NCBI RefSeq assembly: GCF_964030845.1 | Contig: NZ_OZ034983.1 | Coordinates: 2,728,001-2,792,000, forward strand | From: Candidatus Fukatsuia endosymbiont of Tuberolachnus salignus | Lineage (GTDB): Bacteria > Pseudomonadota > Gammaproteobacteria > Enterobacterales > Enterobacteriaceae | Length of the DNA: 64,000 nt | Direction: 5' to 3' | Shown: in pieces, positions 1 through 8,450 of the stretch | How the letters are laid out: each line of letters begins with the position of its first letter | Position numbering within the stretch: the first letter of the stretch is position 1 | Translations under genes and position numbers: made by a program | Notes under the pieces: model-generated | Database searches by the model: none | What the model saw: the letters and a program-made list of their open reading frames with translations, nothing else | Told to the model about the DNA's origin: nothing

Positions 1-2
1 CT

Positions 3-584
3 CAAACTCAAGTTGCAAAAATTGCTGAAACATCTCAGCAGTCTATAGAAGCCATCGAAAATGGAAAGACAAAAAAACCAAGAAATATTCTTGGACTAGC
101 TAAGGTTTTACAATGTGACCCTTCTTGGCTAGTACATGGGGGGGGGGTTAAAACCTTGGCAGAGGTGGGAACAAGGAAGATTCCCTTAATAAGTTATATA
201 CGAGCTGGTGCTTTGGCGTATAACGCACATATATTAAATGAGACAGATGAATTTGAGTACATACTGACCGATAGAGATTGTTCAGAGAATACTTTTGCGT
301 TGAAAATCGAAGGGGACTCAATGCAACCAGAATTTGAACCAGGGGATATTATCATCGTTGATCCTGAAATAGAACCATGTCCTGGAGAGTTTGTTGTTGC
401 TAAAAACTGTGATAATGAAGCTACATTTAAAAAATATCGTCCTCAAACTACCGCCATGGATAGTAAGGCTGTATTTGAATTAATTCCTCTAAATCCCGAT
501 TATCCAACAATCAAATCTGATATAGTTCCAGTGACTATTATTGGAACAATGGTTGAACATAGGATATATCGACGTAAGCGCTAG
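3..584 (+). CDS. Prophage CI-like repressor, XRE HTH plus S24 peptidase, 5' end outside window
   Basis: One open frame runs from the window edge to the TAG at 584. The first ~45 codons read as the second half of an XRE/Cro helix-turn-helix (VAKIAETSQQSIEAIENGK). The rest is an S24/LexA-like domain with a possible Ala-Gly cleavage site (YIRAGAL), the catalytic serine in GDSMQPEFEPGD and a likely catalytic lysine in ATFKKYR. Such proteins hold prophages silent and self-cleave with RecA after DNA damage. The TTG at 156 could be taken as a start, but the frame is continuous upstream with a recognisable HTH, so 156 is internal. The linker codes through a run of ten G, a likely slippage site. Confidence 0.85.
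   Translation, partial: QTQVAKIAETSQQSIEAIENGKTKKPRNILGLAKVLQCDPSWLVHGGGVKTLAEVGTRKIPLISYIRAGALAYNAHILNETDEFEYILTDRDCSENTFALKIEGDSMQPEFEPGDIIIVDPEIEPCPGEFVVAKNCDNEATFKKYRPQTTAMDSKAVFELIPLNPDYPTIKSDIVPVTIIGTMVEHRIYRRKR
138..147 (+). repeat. Ten-G homopolymer inside the repressor linker
   Basis: Ten consecutive G residues encode part of the linker between the HTH and the S24 domain. At this length the frame is intact; loss or gain of one G would separate the DNA-binding from the peptidase domain. Confidence 0.9.
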
Positions 585-1396
585 CTAGGTCCTCCCCGTG
601 ATCACAATTCACCCAACTCTTTTCATACCTAATCGATAGGTCTGATGAGTCAAATCCTAAGTTTTTTCAAAATAAATTCATTTTAAATACAAACAGATAT
701 GTATAAACGAAATGAAAATACAATATTAATTGTTTGATAAATACATTTTTACCTGTATATTTAAGTCTATCAACACGGCAAACGCCGACGTGAAGCAGGC
801 AAGGAAAGCCCATGAAGTAGCCGTCCGAGGCACATGAAGATCGGAATGATTCGCGAATTGCAAGACCGGCTTTACCCCGCCCAGGCGGACGCTTTTTAAC
901 AATTTGGGATTTATAGCACTGACAAAGTGCACCCTTACGTTTACCCGTTGATTTCTGAATAGGTCATGTAACCAGCTTATCCAGAAATCAATCAGAGGTA
1001 AGTTCTGGCAACGATTATTTACAAACCATCGAAACGCAAGGCAATGTATGGCGGTAATGCCAAATACCGCAGACATCAACGCCGTAAAGCGCAGGCTATT
1101 TCGCGCGAGGCGATTGAAAACAGTCTTGATCGGAGAGGGGCCATCACGCAAAAATAGTGCGTGCTCAACCTCGCTCAGATGTAGATCGGGCGATTGGCTC
1201 TAGCGACGGCCTTCCCTTTACGTAAAAAGCCACAGGGCAGTATGTACAAACGGCTAATGCCAAGAGCCTGGTTACTTTCAGTTAGAGGAACACGCCGGAC
1301 AAACAAGGCTATCACCGCTTCTGCTTAGCAGAGGCGTTATTCAGTTAATCCACAGAGGTGAGAAGCCAATATTTTTTATTTTGGAGGAAAAAAGAC
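585..1396. other. Degenerate phage-type DNA without a convincing gene
   Basis: About 800 bp between the repressor and the hexapeptide protein. Short frames on both strands (for example 726-1151 minus and a ~37-codon plus-strand frame starting near 1043) show no recognisable domain, no clear ribosome-binding site and frequent interruption by stops. It is probably the remains of early phage genes. The segment just upstream of 1397 carries the ribosome-binding site of the next gene. Confidence 0.5.
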
Positions 1397-2209
1397 ATGG
1401 AAAAATTTATGTTAACCGATGAAAAACAGCAAACCGACGGTATCACGCTGTACCGAATAGCAGCACGAAAACCGTTTGATGGCGTGAAAGCCGGTGAGGT
1501 AGGGGGATGGATTGAAACAGAAACCAATCTCTCTCAAGACGGCAATTGCTGGGTACATGATAATGCGCGGGTCTATGGTAACGCCCGAGTCTACGATAAT
1601 GCACAAATTTTTGATCATGCCTGTGTGTATGGTCACGCACAGATATTTGGGAATGCATGGTTATCTGATAATGCGCAAGCATTCGATCAAGCACATATCT
1701 ACGATGATGCACAAATATTCGGCAATGCCCGCGTATGCCATAAGGCACAGGTCTCCAACGAGGCGCATGTTGATGGCCAAGTAGCCGTATTTAATGAAGC
1801 TTGGGTGTATGAAAATGCTTGGGTGCGTGATGATGCACAGGTATATGGCGAAGCGAGGGTATGCGGGAGAGCACGTATTGTCGGCCAGGCCTCGGTGTAC
1901 GGCCAAGCACGGGTCTTTGGCACGGCTCAGGTCTGTGGGGAGGTAAAAATGCACGGTCAAACACGGGTGGGAGACTATGCCCGTGTGGCGAATGATGCGG
2001 ACTACTTCACCGTCTCGCTCATCGGTTGTCGTAACCAATCCGTGACTGCGTTCAAACAACAAGATGGCTCCATGGGAATCAATGGCAATGGCCTTAACAC
2101 CACGTTAGAAAAATTTATTGCCAGTGTCACCGCCCAATACGGTGGCAGCCCAGAAGGCCACAGCTATCAGCACATTATCGCATTAATCAGGCTTTCGCTG
2201 GGAACGTAG
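1397..2209 (+). CDS. Phage-type hexapeptide-repeat (left-handed beta-helix) protein
   Basis: 270 residues. The N-terminus (LTDEKQQTDGITLYRIAARK, then VKAGEVGGWIE) is the lead-in found in a family of enterobacterial prophage proteins of unknown function. Residues ~45-215 are a long series of imperfect six-residue repeats of the type NARVYG, DNAQIF, GHAQIF, as in left-handed beta-helix folds (YdcK-like). The ATG at 1397 is chosen because GGAGG lies nine bases upstream; an in-frame GTG at 1358 has no ribosome-binding site. A strong hairpin follows the stop. The molecular function is unknown; an acyltransferase role is possible for the fold, but no catalytic histidine stands out. Confidence 0.75.
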   Translation: MEKFMLTDEKQQTDGITLYRIAARKPFDGVKAGEVGGWIETETNLSQDGNCWVHDNARVYGNARVYDNAQIFDHACVYGHAQIFGNAWLSDNAQAFDQAHIYDDAQIFGNARVCHKAQVSNEAHVDGQVAVFNEAWVYENAWVRDDAQVYGEARVCGRARIVGQASVYGQARVFGTAQVCGEVKMHGQTRVGDYARVANDADYFTVSLIGCRNQSVTAFKQQDGSMGINGNGLNTTLEKFIASVTAQYGGSPEGHSYQHIIALIRLSLGT

Positions 2210-2273
2210 TGACTGTACAAGGCATTGTCGACACACACCACGAACCGCTTAAAACTGAAATGACATCACCATT

Positions 2274-2296
2274 AAACGGACAGAATCTGTCCGTTT
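2274..2296 (+). terminator. Hairpin terminator after the hexapeptide-repeat gene
   Basis: AAACGGACAG and CTGTCCGTTT form a perfect 10-bp stem with a 3-nt loop, followed by a T-rich stretch, 64 bp after the stop codon. Confidence 0.7.
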
Positions 2297-2456
2297 GATT
2301 TGTCTGTATTTGATCCTCTCCCTAGAGGCTGTTGACATTTGATAATAAAGAATTGAAAGAGAAGAGTAAACTCGTAATATTACGGTTCCAACACCCAATA
2401 AGAGGAGTTTAGTGTGCCACGATTGATATTCAATAGACCTCTTCGGAAACTCTGAT

Positions 2457-2951
2457 TTATCTAATTTCCATGTTATAAATTGCTGCAATCAGATTAAATC
2501 GTAATCCAAAACGTTTTCGCCTGTTTCGATAACGATCTGATACGATTTTAAATCGTTTAATCATACCAAGGACATTTTCGTTTAATACACGCTGGCTTGA
2601 TAACTCACGATTGTTGCGTTTATCTTCTTTTGTTAAGGGATTTTTCTTTGTCTTTTTCTTAGGCAACGCCGAGTTTGAATGGATCTTGCCAAGCCCTTGG
2701 TAACCTGTATCTGTCACTGTTTTGATTTCAGGATGTATTCGCACGCCAGACTCTTTGAACAACCTAAAATCATGACGCCTCCCATGAGTAAAGCTTGTAC
2801 AGATGACTGCTTTGCTTTTTTTATCGACGATCACTTGGGTTTTTAAGGTGGGTCGTTTCTTTTTTCCTGAGTAAAATTGCTTTTGTTTTTTTTGGATGTT
2901 CAATCGGCGTTTCTGTGGCATCAATAAGAACGAGCTCATACTCCCTATCAC
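2457..2951 (-). CDS. IS5-family transposase, downstream frame (orfB)
   Basis: Carries the rest of the catalytic domain: YSGKKKRPTLKTQVIVD, the second Asp region TDTGYQGLGKIH, and the C-terminal region with NENVLGMIKRFKIVSDRYR. It overlaps orfA by 131 bp and shares the A8 tract where translation must change frame. The nominal start codon is probably not used independently. Confidence 0.75.
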   Translation of the reverse strand: MIGSMSSFLLMPQKRRLNIQKKQKQFYSGKKKRPTLKTQVIVDKKSKAVICTSFTHGRRHDFRLFKESGVRIHPEIKTVTDTGYQGLGKIHSNSALPKKKTKKNPLTKEDKRNNRELSSQRVLNENVLGMIKRFKIVSDRYRNRRKRFGLRFNLIAAIYNMEIR

Positions 2952-3279
2952 TTTTTAATAAAGCTTTGCGTCCAGAGAGTGCAAAATCAGGATGCTTTAT
3001 TAGCGTATTTTCTATCCATTTAATCGTTTCATAGCAGGTGCTCTCACTCACCCCATCGCTTCGGCTAACATGAAAATAAGTGCGATATTCCCGTAGATAC
3101 TCAAGGGCCATTAATAAGCGATCTTCTAAACCCAGCTTGGGTTTCCGACCTCCTTTCCCTTGCTTACATTTATCTGCTTCATTCAATATCTTTATCACCT
3201 TTTCAAATGTACTGCGTTTAACTCCGGTTAAGCGCCGAAATTTTTCCTCTTCCAATACCTTTATTTGTTCATATTTCAT
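2821..3279 (-). CDS. IS5-family transposase, upstream frame (orfA)
   Basis: 152 codons: an N-terminal helix-turn-helix (VKRSTFEKVIKIL, then GLEDRLLMALEYLREYRTY) and the first part of the DDE_4 domain with the first catalytic Asp in VLIDATETPIE. The frame leaves the transposase sequence after a run of eight A (minus strand, about 2889-2896). The continuation lies in the overlapping frame 2457-2951. Either a programmed shift or a 1-bp indel in the A tract links the two. Confidence 0.8.
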   Translation of the reverse strand: MKYEQIKVLEEEKFRRLTGVKRSTFEKVIKILNEADKCKQGKGGRKPKLGLEDRLLMALEYLREYRTYFHVSRSDGVSESTCYETIKWIENTLIKHPDFALSGRKALLKSDREYELVLIDATETPIEHPKKTKAILLRKKETTHLKNPSDRR

Positions 3280-3327
3280 GGGGGCTCCTTGTTCAGGAGA
3301 TTTTTAACAACATTCCTACATGAATGC

Positions 3328-3431
3328 TATAGCAGGCGCCGTATCAGTTGATTATGAAAATTAGAAATAACATATTGATATTAATTAATATTTATTAACA
3401 AAAGTGATCACGTTACATGGCGCCTGCTATA
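3328..3431. repeat. 104-bp MITE, copy 1 (inside IS-B)
   Basis: Starts TATAGCAGGCGCC and ends GGCGCCTGCTATA (13-bp perfect terminal repeats), with an AT-rich noncoding centre. Copies of the same length occur at 8347-8450 and 18405-18508. It sits between the transposase start and the right end of IS-B, so IS-B carries it as cargo or was hit by it. Confidence 0.9.
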
Positions 3432-3884
3432 GTTTCCGAAGAGGTCTAATGATGAACACGGGTCGAAGTTGAAAAATATCATGCTTCAACACACTATTTA
3501 TGACAAACCAAAATTACGTTTAATGGTAAAAGGCCTGTTTTTCCGGCTACGCGTAGGATGCCCATGGCGTGACCTCCCTGAACAATTTGGCTGCTGGAAT
3601 TCTATTTTTAAAATAATTCAATAATGGGTCTGAAAAAGGGAAATGGCTATTTATTTTCAAAGCGTAAGTTCATACCCCTGATTTGGAATGGCAATTTATA
3701 GATGGCAGTTATGTAAAAACGCATCAACACAGTGCAGGTGCTGCAAGCAGTGGTACGGAGGCAATTGGAAAAAGTAGAGTAGGTAACACCATAAAAATTC
3801 ATCTCGGTGTGGATGCTTATGGATCACTTATTGCTTTTGAAATCATGTTCTGGTCAAGTAATTTTGGACACAAATTCAGGTGTT

Positions 3885-4688
3885 TTATGCCGCCTGGTAT
3901 TCTTTCATCATTGGCGTTTGGTAATCATTAACACTATGTAGCCTGACTTGATTGTAATAATGAGTGAGGTAGGGAAGTACATCAGCTTGTGCTTGTTGAA
4001 CGGTACTATAGGCCTGTTTTGGTCTCCATTCTGACTTTAAACTGCCAAAGAAGCGCTCCATTGGCGCATTATCCCAACAATTACCCCGGCGGCTCATACT
4101 CTGTTTTATCTGATATTTCCAGAGCTGTTGTCTATACGATAGACTACTGTAATGACAGCCTTGGTCTGAGTGAAACAGGACATCTTTAGGTCTTCCTCTT
4201 GATTCATAAGCTAACATGAGAGCCCGTCGGGTGAGTTCACTGTCGGGTGATGTCGAAAAAGACCACCCCACTACTTTTCTTGCGTATAAATCCAGTACGA
4301 CCGCGAGATATATCCAGCACCTTCCCGCCCAAATGTAGGTCACATCGCCACACCACACTTGATTGGGTGCACTAACGGTAAATTCACGATTAAGGTGATT
4401 AGGCGCATAACAGGCTTCTTTACCCCTGCGTTTGTAACGATGTCGGCGTTGCTTGCTTTCAATGCCTACCTCGCGCATCAATCGAACTGTTTTGTAACGT
4501 CCCACGGATTCCCCTTTCTGTTTAAGTGCTGCCGATAACATACGGGCTCCTGCAGACTCTCGGCTAGCCTGATGCAGTTCAGTTAATCGTGTTTTCAGGC
4601 GTTCGCGTTCGGGGTCACCTTCTCGCTGACGTTTACGTTGATAGTAGTAGCTGCTTCGGTTGACGCCGAAGACATGACACAACTCCAT
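3885..4688 (-). CDS. IS3-family transposase OrfB (DDE integrase)
   Basis: 267 residues with the rve integrase core. The DDE triad lies in VWCGDVTYIW, DVLFHSDQGCHYSS and APMERFFGSLKSEW. The N-terminal HTH_21-like region starts at MELCHVFGVNRSSYYYQ. It is expressed as an OrfAB fusion through the slippery site at 4763-4769. This is one of the few transposases in the window with no visible damage. Confidence 0.9.
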   Translation of the reverse strand: MELCHVFGVNRSSYYYQRKRQREGDPERERLKTRLTELHQASRESAGARMLSAALKQKGESVGRYKTVRLMREVGIESKQRRHRYKRRGKEACYAPNHLNREFTVSAPNQVWCGDVTYIWAGRCWIYLAVVLDLYARKVVGWSFSTSPDSELTRRALMLAYESRGRPKDVLFHSDQGCHYSSLSYRQQLWKYQIKQSMSRRGNCWDNAPMERFFGSLKSEWRPKQAYSTVQQAQADVLPYLTHYYNQVRLHSVNDYQTPMMKEYQAA

Positions 4689-4717
4689 TCGGGAATAATG
4701 CTCACTTAATTTATCAA

Positions 4718-5023
4718 TCAGACTAACCGATTGTAGGAGTCCAACATTAAGAGAGCAGAAGCCTTTTTTAGTATTTCTTTTTCTCGTTCAACCTGGCGCA
4801 ATCTGGCTTTAAGTTCTTCAATACGTTGCTGCTCTGCTGTTATCGCTTTGCTTGTCAAAGGGGTATTTCCTTTCTTTTCACTGAGTAATTGTTTAACCCA
4901 GTGTCGTAACGCACTTTTGCTAACACCCATGACCGTACTCGCTTGGGAAATAGTGTAATTTTGCTCAATCACTAAGTTAGCCACTTCATGTTTAAATTCT
5001 GGCGTAAATTTCTGGGGAGACAT
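4718..5023 (-). CDS. IS3-family transposase OrfA
   Basis: 101 residues: a helix-turn-helix (FKHEVANLVIEQNYTISQAS, then VMGVSKSALRHWVKQ) followed by a leucine-zipper-like coiled coil (RIEELKARLRQVEREKEILKKA). The minus strand contains the heptamer A AAA AAG at 4763-4769, the classic IS3-family -1 slippage signal that fuses OrfA to OrfB. Confidence 0.88.
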   Translation of the reverse strand: MSPQKFTPEFKHEVANLVIEQNYTISQASTVMGVSKSALRHWVKQLLSEKKGNTPLTSKAITAEQQRIEELKARLRQVEREKEILKKASALLMLDSYNRLV

Positions 5024-5103
5024 CTTCTTTATACCTTAATCTATTCACTATCTCTTCACTAAAATTTTTCCCTTCTTTAGTGTCCAAATTTATTAGGCCA
5101 GAA

Positions 5104-5710
5104 TAAACGCGCTCAACGTATGGGGGTCAGTGCTCGAGGGATATGCGATGCGTTAAAACGGGCTGGGTTTAGCTATAAAAAAAACATTTTATCATCCCAA
5201 AATCGACGTCCAAGCGTGAAAAGATTTTCAGACTAAGATACAGGCTTATGAAGCCTGTGGTACCCCGATAATTTACGTGGATGAAAGCGGTTTTGCCCAT
5301 GATATGCCGTGTCTTTATGGTTATTGAGTGAAAGGTAAGCGCTGTTACGGCCAACACGATTGGCATGCCAAAGCGCGTACTAACGTCATTGGCGCCCAGC
5401 TTAACGGAAAATTAACCACGGTTTGTACCTTCGACTGCCATATCAACAGCGATATTTTTTATGCCTGGGTCACCCAAGATTTACTGCCAAAATCCCCTCC
5501 AGGCGCGGTCCTTGTGATGGATAATGTGAGTTTCCATAAACGCCAAGACATCCAGTCTGCTAGACAGAAAGCCGGCTTTATTCTGGAATATTTTCCCACT
5601 TATTCTCCTGATATGAACCCCCCCCATTGAGCACAAATGAGCTCAATCTAAAACCCTTCGCAGAAAGCGACAATGTGATATCGATACCTTGTTTTCTGAC
5701 CCTTTATTTT
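5104..5710 (+). pseudogene. IS630-family transposase, 5'-truncated and frameshifted
   Basis: Readable pieces: RAQRMGVSARGICDALKRAG, then AKARTNVIGAQLNGKLTTV, then VLVMDNVSFHKRQDI, then YFPTYSPDMNP. These are DDE_3 motifs of IS630. The gene starts abruptly at the IS3 end, is broken by a frameshift near 5235, has a TGA near 5325, and shifts again at a run of eight C at 5618-5625. After the C tract the other frame continues IEHK, with TGA in place of the usual tryptophan codon, and ends near 5710. Confidence 0.85.
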
Positions 5711-5763
5711 AAATCAATTTATACCACCTATGCCATATCTGCCCCTGTTAATGGTAAAAGATC

Positions 5764-5976
5764 ATGATGGACCAGCCTTGCTGGGAGAGCGAGATGCTGA
5801 GGAAGCAGGTTGTAGAGGAACACGGTGAGGAGTGCGCCTGTGCAATCAACGATTTTTTTAAAAGGATAGGTTACGAATTGCGCAACCTCGGCACCAACCC
5901 GACAGAGTGCGCAATGAACTTCATGGCTACCCAGGTTATCCATAAATTCAATATTTTTTTCCAGTGTGATGAGTAA
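5764..5976 (+). CDS. Small ORF of unknown function, doubtful
   Basis: 70 codons between two IS elements, with composition plausible for protein (SEMLRKQVVEEHGEECACAI, then FKRIGYELRNLGTNPTECAM). No recognisable family and only a weak purine stretch upstream of the ATG. It may be a surviving scrap of a larger gene destroyed by the flanking insertions. Confidence 0.3.
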   Translation: MMDQPCWESEMLRKQVVEEHGEECACAINDFFKRIGYELRNLGTNPTECAMNFMATQVIHKFNIFFQCDE

Positions 5977-5993
5977 AGGTCTATATAGTGTCG

Positions 5994-6368
5994 TCATAAA
6001 ATTTTGAGCCATAGAGCAAGGCATCGTATTTGTACAGCAGCGAGAAAAGAAGCGGTATTTTTTGCATAACGTGTAGCAATCCCCCGCCAGCGCTTGAGAT
6101 GCAGAAAAGCATTTTCCACAAGATGTCGATGTTTATAGAGGGTTTTATCATATTCAAGTTGAATTTTACGATTCTTTTTAGGTGGGATCACCACCTGCAT
6201 ATTCGCTTCTTCAGCTTGTCTGACAATCTCATCACTGTCATAGCCCTTGTCGGCCAGCAGATTTTCTGCTGTTATTCCCTCCATCAAGCGCTTATCTTCT
6301 GTACAATCCGCTGTGGTACCTGATGTAATAATCGCTCTGACCGGCATACCATGCGCATCCATGGCCAA
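5994..6368 (-). CDS. IS5-family (IS427-like) transposase, second frame
   Basis: Supplies the remaining catalytic region: MAMDAHGMPVRAIITSGTTA, LLADKGYDSDEIV (second Asp) and LVENAFLHLKRWRGIATRYA (Glu region). It overlaps the first frame by 85 bp, as in family members that use a programmed frameshift. Confidence 0.85.
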   Translation of the reverse strand: MAMDAHGMPVRAIITSGTTADCTEDKRLMEGITAENLLADKGYDSDEIVRQAEEANMQVVIPPKKNRKIQLEYDKTLYKHRHLVENAFLHLKRWRGIATRYAKNTASFLAAVQIRCLALWLKIL

Positions 6369-6745
6369 GTGTATCTTGCTGTTGTGCGACCCATACCTTG
6401 ATTGCTTCCTTTTGCGCCCGCCGCGTGAGGGTGAACTTTACTATGAGTGGCATCAATCATCAGCCATTCAAAATCTGGCTCCACAATCAGCTCTTCGAGG
6501 AGAGACTCCCACAGCCCTTTGTCACGCCAGCGACAAAACCGGCGATGAGTATTTTTCCAACCTCCATAATCAGGAGGTAAATCACGCCAGGGGGCGCCGG
6601 TTCTCAATATCCAGAACACCGCATTAATAAATTGCCGGTTATCCCGAGCTATACCACCCCAGGTGCCTTTTCTTCCAGCTAGATGAGGTTCCAGCCGGCT
6701 CCAAACAGGATCGGATATATCGTGATGGCGAGGGGCTAAACTCAT
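6284..6745 (-). CDS. IS5-family (IS427-like) transposase, first frame
   Basis: Begins MSLAPRHHDISDPVWSRLEP and carries the DUF4096-type region (FWILRTGAPWRDLPPDYGGW) and the first DDE Asp (MIDATHSKVHPHAAGAKG). The transposase frame changes near 6365-6410, around NQGMGR, where the second frame takes over. Confidence 0.85.
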   Translation of the reverse strand: MSLAPRHHDISDPVWSRLEPHLAGRKGTWGGIARDNRQFINAVFWILRTGAPWRDLPPDYGGWKNTHRRFCRWRDKGLWESLLEELIVEPDFEWLMIDATHSKVHPHAAGAKGSNQGMGRTTARYTWPWMRMVCRSERLLHQVPQRIVQKISA

Positions 6746-6812
6746 TTTTAAATCATCTCAACAGTTATCGCTATTTGTTACATGATAATCTATTTTTTAT
6801 TACGTGACGACA

Positions 6813-6929
6813 CTATTTATAAGGTATCACTAAATTTTTTCGTGTTTTTTCTGACAGTGCTAGCTTGTCCAAGTCATCAGCCAGTCTATCACTGAAAATA
6901 AGTTTTATTGGCTTTTTGCTTTTCGCCAT
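6813..6929 (-). pseudogene. 38-codon remnant between two insertion sequences
   Basis: A minus-strand frame beginning MAKSKKPIKLIFSDRLADDL ends at a TAG created inside the end of the IS427-like element. It is probably a scrap of the gene into which the flanking elements inserted, perhaps the leucine-rich-repeat gene on the other side of the IS630 element; that link is a guess. Confidence 0.25.
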
Positions 6930-6935
6930 TTCGTC

Positions 6936-8031
6936 TATACCCAAGTGAAATCAAGATGCAGGATTTAGCGCCTGGAAATTATCGTTTAAGCGAGATACCA
7001 GAGAACTTGCCATTTGTGGTAGCTTCACTTCAAAGAAGTTTAAGATATCGTTCTTAAAACTCTGTTTAGATGGGTAATATCTATTGTTTCGTGTTTGCTC
7101 ATTCATCACCTTCCACAATCGCTCTATCGGGTTTAGATTCGGGCTATACGGCGGAAGGTAATGAAGCTGGATATTCAACGTAAGCGCGGCGTCTTGCACA
7201 AGCTGTGAACGGTGATAGCCTGCACCCTCGAGGATCACATGTGCCGTTGTCGTGATGGGATAATGCGCGCGAATGGCAGACAGGAAGTGAACCACATTTT
7301 CGCTGTTAATCGTCTCATCATCACGGATTATGGGTTAGCCACATTCTGGATGTTCAAGGCTCCCATGATATTCAACCGCGTTCTGCTCCCGGTGGTCTCT
7401 ATCGTTTTATCCTGGCCTTTTCGTATCCAGCCGTAGCTTATTTTGGTGGCTTGTGTCGGATGAACGGCATCAATAAACAGTATGGGGTCATTACCCGCGG
7501 CGTCTTTCAATTCGCTGTAGGTCTTTATAAATTGCTGCTGTTTCTCAACGGCAAATTTATGCGGAACACCTTTCGGCTTTTTATAGCTAAAGCCATGCTG
7601 CTTCAACCCTTTATACAGACCTGATACGGTAAAGGTGATGTTCCAGCGTCCAGCGATATACGCCACAATTTGGTGATTGTGGTGGTAGAGCGGCTGGGTG
7701 AGATGTTCAACCAGCGACGTGGTCTGTTCCGCATTGAGATAGCCATCGGAGCCGCCATTTTCAGGCTTGAGCTTGTTGAGTTTATGATAGTCTGTAAGGT
7801 GGCGCCGCACCGTGGTTTCATTAATGAGCTGTGAGTGAGCAATCATAGGGGGAGTCCAGCCGTCTGCGGACAACAAAACACACCGGATCCTGTCACAGAC
7901 ACGGCGGTCATGGCTTTGACGATGTTGGGCTTCGAGGGTAATTTTCTGGTCAGCAGTCAGCTCTAGTTTCATGGCTATGAGCAGATCCTTATCGACTTCA
8001 AAATCAAGCATCTTCATTGATCACGGGTATA
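6936..8031 (-). mobile_element. IS630-family insertion sequence, copy 1
   Basis: Ends TATACCC at 6936 and GGGTATA at 8031, with imperfect inverted repeats continuing inward to GATGC and TA at both borders, the target of IS630/Tc1 elements. A second, differently damaged copy is at 32764-33739. Confidence 0.85.
6951..8017 (-). pseudogene. IS630-family transposase with a 1-bp frameshift
   Basis: The upstream part (7328-8017) has a winged-helix region (WTPPMIAHSQLINETTVRRH) and the first DDE Asp (PILFIDAVHPT). The downstream part (6951-7295) has VILEGAGYHRSQLVQDAAL and YSPNLNPIERLWKVMNEQ. They are in different frames because this copy has three G at 7332-7334 where the other copy has four, producing a stop after NIQNVANP. 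The C-terminus here is complete, unlike copy 2. Confidence 0.88.
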
Positions 8032-8041
8032 AAAGTTTCGA

Positions 8042-8346
8042 TCAATTTGCCTGGTTGGGCTGTGACTGGAAGCCACTCAGATCCAGCTCCTCAAGCTCAG
8101 GCATCACATTGAGCAAAGACCGTACTTCATCTATTTCGTTAAGATCTAGTTGGTTGTTTTTAAAATTAAGAATCCGTAAATTAAGATTTTAAAGTACAGA
8201 ATCATGTACGTATTTCCAATTACTTATATTTTGATTACTTAAGTCCGTAGTTGTTGGCTTTTTTGCTGTCGTGGTCCCATTATTGTAAGATCCACTGTTC
8301 CGATAAATAGGAGAAAAAAACAATCTGGCACTAGGAAAAAACCTGT
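8042..8346 (-). pseudogene. Leucine-rich-repeat protein remnant
   Basis: Minus strand, two frames. Nearest the MITE reads TTTDLSNQNISNWKYVHDSV. After a shift near 8187 comes NLRILNFKNNQLDL followed by LNVMPELEELDLSGFQSQ, which match the LxxLxLxxN pattern of leucine-rich repeats. It is cut at one side by a MITE (8347) and ends at a TGA at 8042, ten bases from an IS630 element. LRR proteins are common effectors in symbionts of this group. Confidence 0.6.
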
Positions 8347-8450
8347 TATAGCAGGTGCCGTATCAGTTGATTATGAAAGTTAACAATAATATATTGATTT
8401 TAATGAATATTTGTTAACAAAATCGCTCAAGTTACATGGCGCCTGCTATA
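8347..8450. repeat. 104-bp MITE, copy 2 (most diverged)
   Basis: Starts TATAGCAGGTGCC and ends GGCGCCTGCTATA, exactly 104 bp. The interior aligns with copies 1 and 3 but has more substitutions. It truncates the LRR remnant. Confidence 0.9.

Larger units (their letters stand above)
2435..3447 (-). mobile_element. IS5-family insertion sequence (IS-B) with perfect 17-bp ends
   Basis: Bounded by AGACCTCTTCGGAAACT at 2435-2451 and its exact reverse complement at 3431-3447. Flanks share AAT, a probable 3-bp target duplication. It carries a two-frame transposase on the minus strand and, between the transposase start and the right end, a 104-bp MITE. It interrupts IS-A. A truncated second copy lies at 32434-32763. 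Confidence 0.9.
2414..3847 (+). pseudogene. IS5-family transposase remnant (IS-A), split by another IS5 element
   Basis: The start (GTG at 2414 after GAGGAG; VPRLIFN) is separated from the rest (from 3448: DEHGSKLKNIMLQ, then VGCPWRDLPEQFGCWNS, then FIDGSYVKTHQH) by the element at 2435-3447, with AAT duplicated at the junction. Joining the two sides restores the reading frame LIFN-DEH. The second part has a frameshift near 3620 and an in-frame TAA near 3667. It is cut off at 3847, where an IS3-family element begins. The DDE region ends at GVDAYGSLIAFEI; the catalytic C-terminal half is gone. The left end of this element probably lies near 2325. Confidence 0.8.
3848..5103 (-). mobile_element. 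IS3-family insertion sequence, apparently intact
   Basis: Terminal repeats of ~24 bp begin TTCTGG and share ATTTGGACAC or TTTTGGACAC (3848-3871 and the complement of 5080-5103). Both transposase frames are open. No target duplication is seen: the left flank is IS-A and the right flank is a different IS630-type gene, so the insertion was followed by deletion or recombination. Confidence 0.88.
5986..6815 (-). mobile_element. IS5-family insertion sequence, IS427-like two-frame type
   Basis: Ends TAGTGTCGTCA (5986) and the matching inverted copy ending at 6815, with a probable TA duplication. Two overlapping transposase frames on the minus strand. Confidence 0.85.

Noticed and set aside
726..1151. 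141-codon minus-strand frame near the left end
   Set aside because: No ribosome-binding site, no recognisable domain and uneven composition; it lies in degenerate phage DNA.
1661..2062. Long minus-strand frames opposite the hexapeptide-repeat gene
   Set aside because: They are mirror images of the repetitive coding DNA and have periodic nonsense-like composition.
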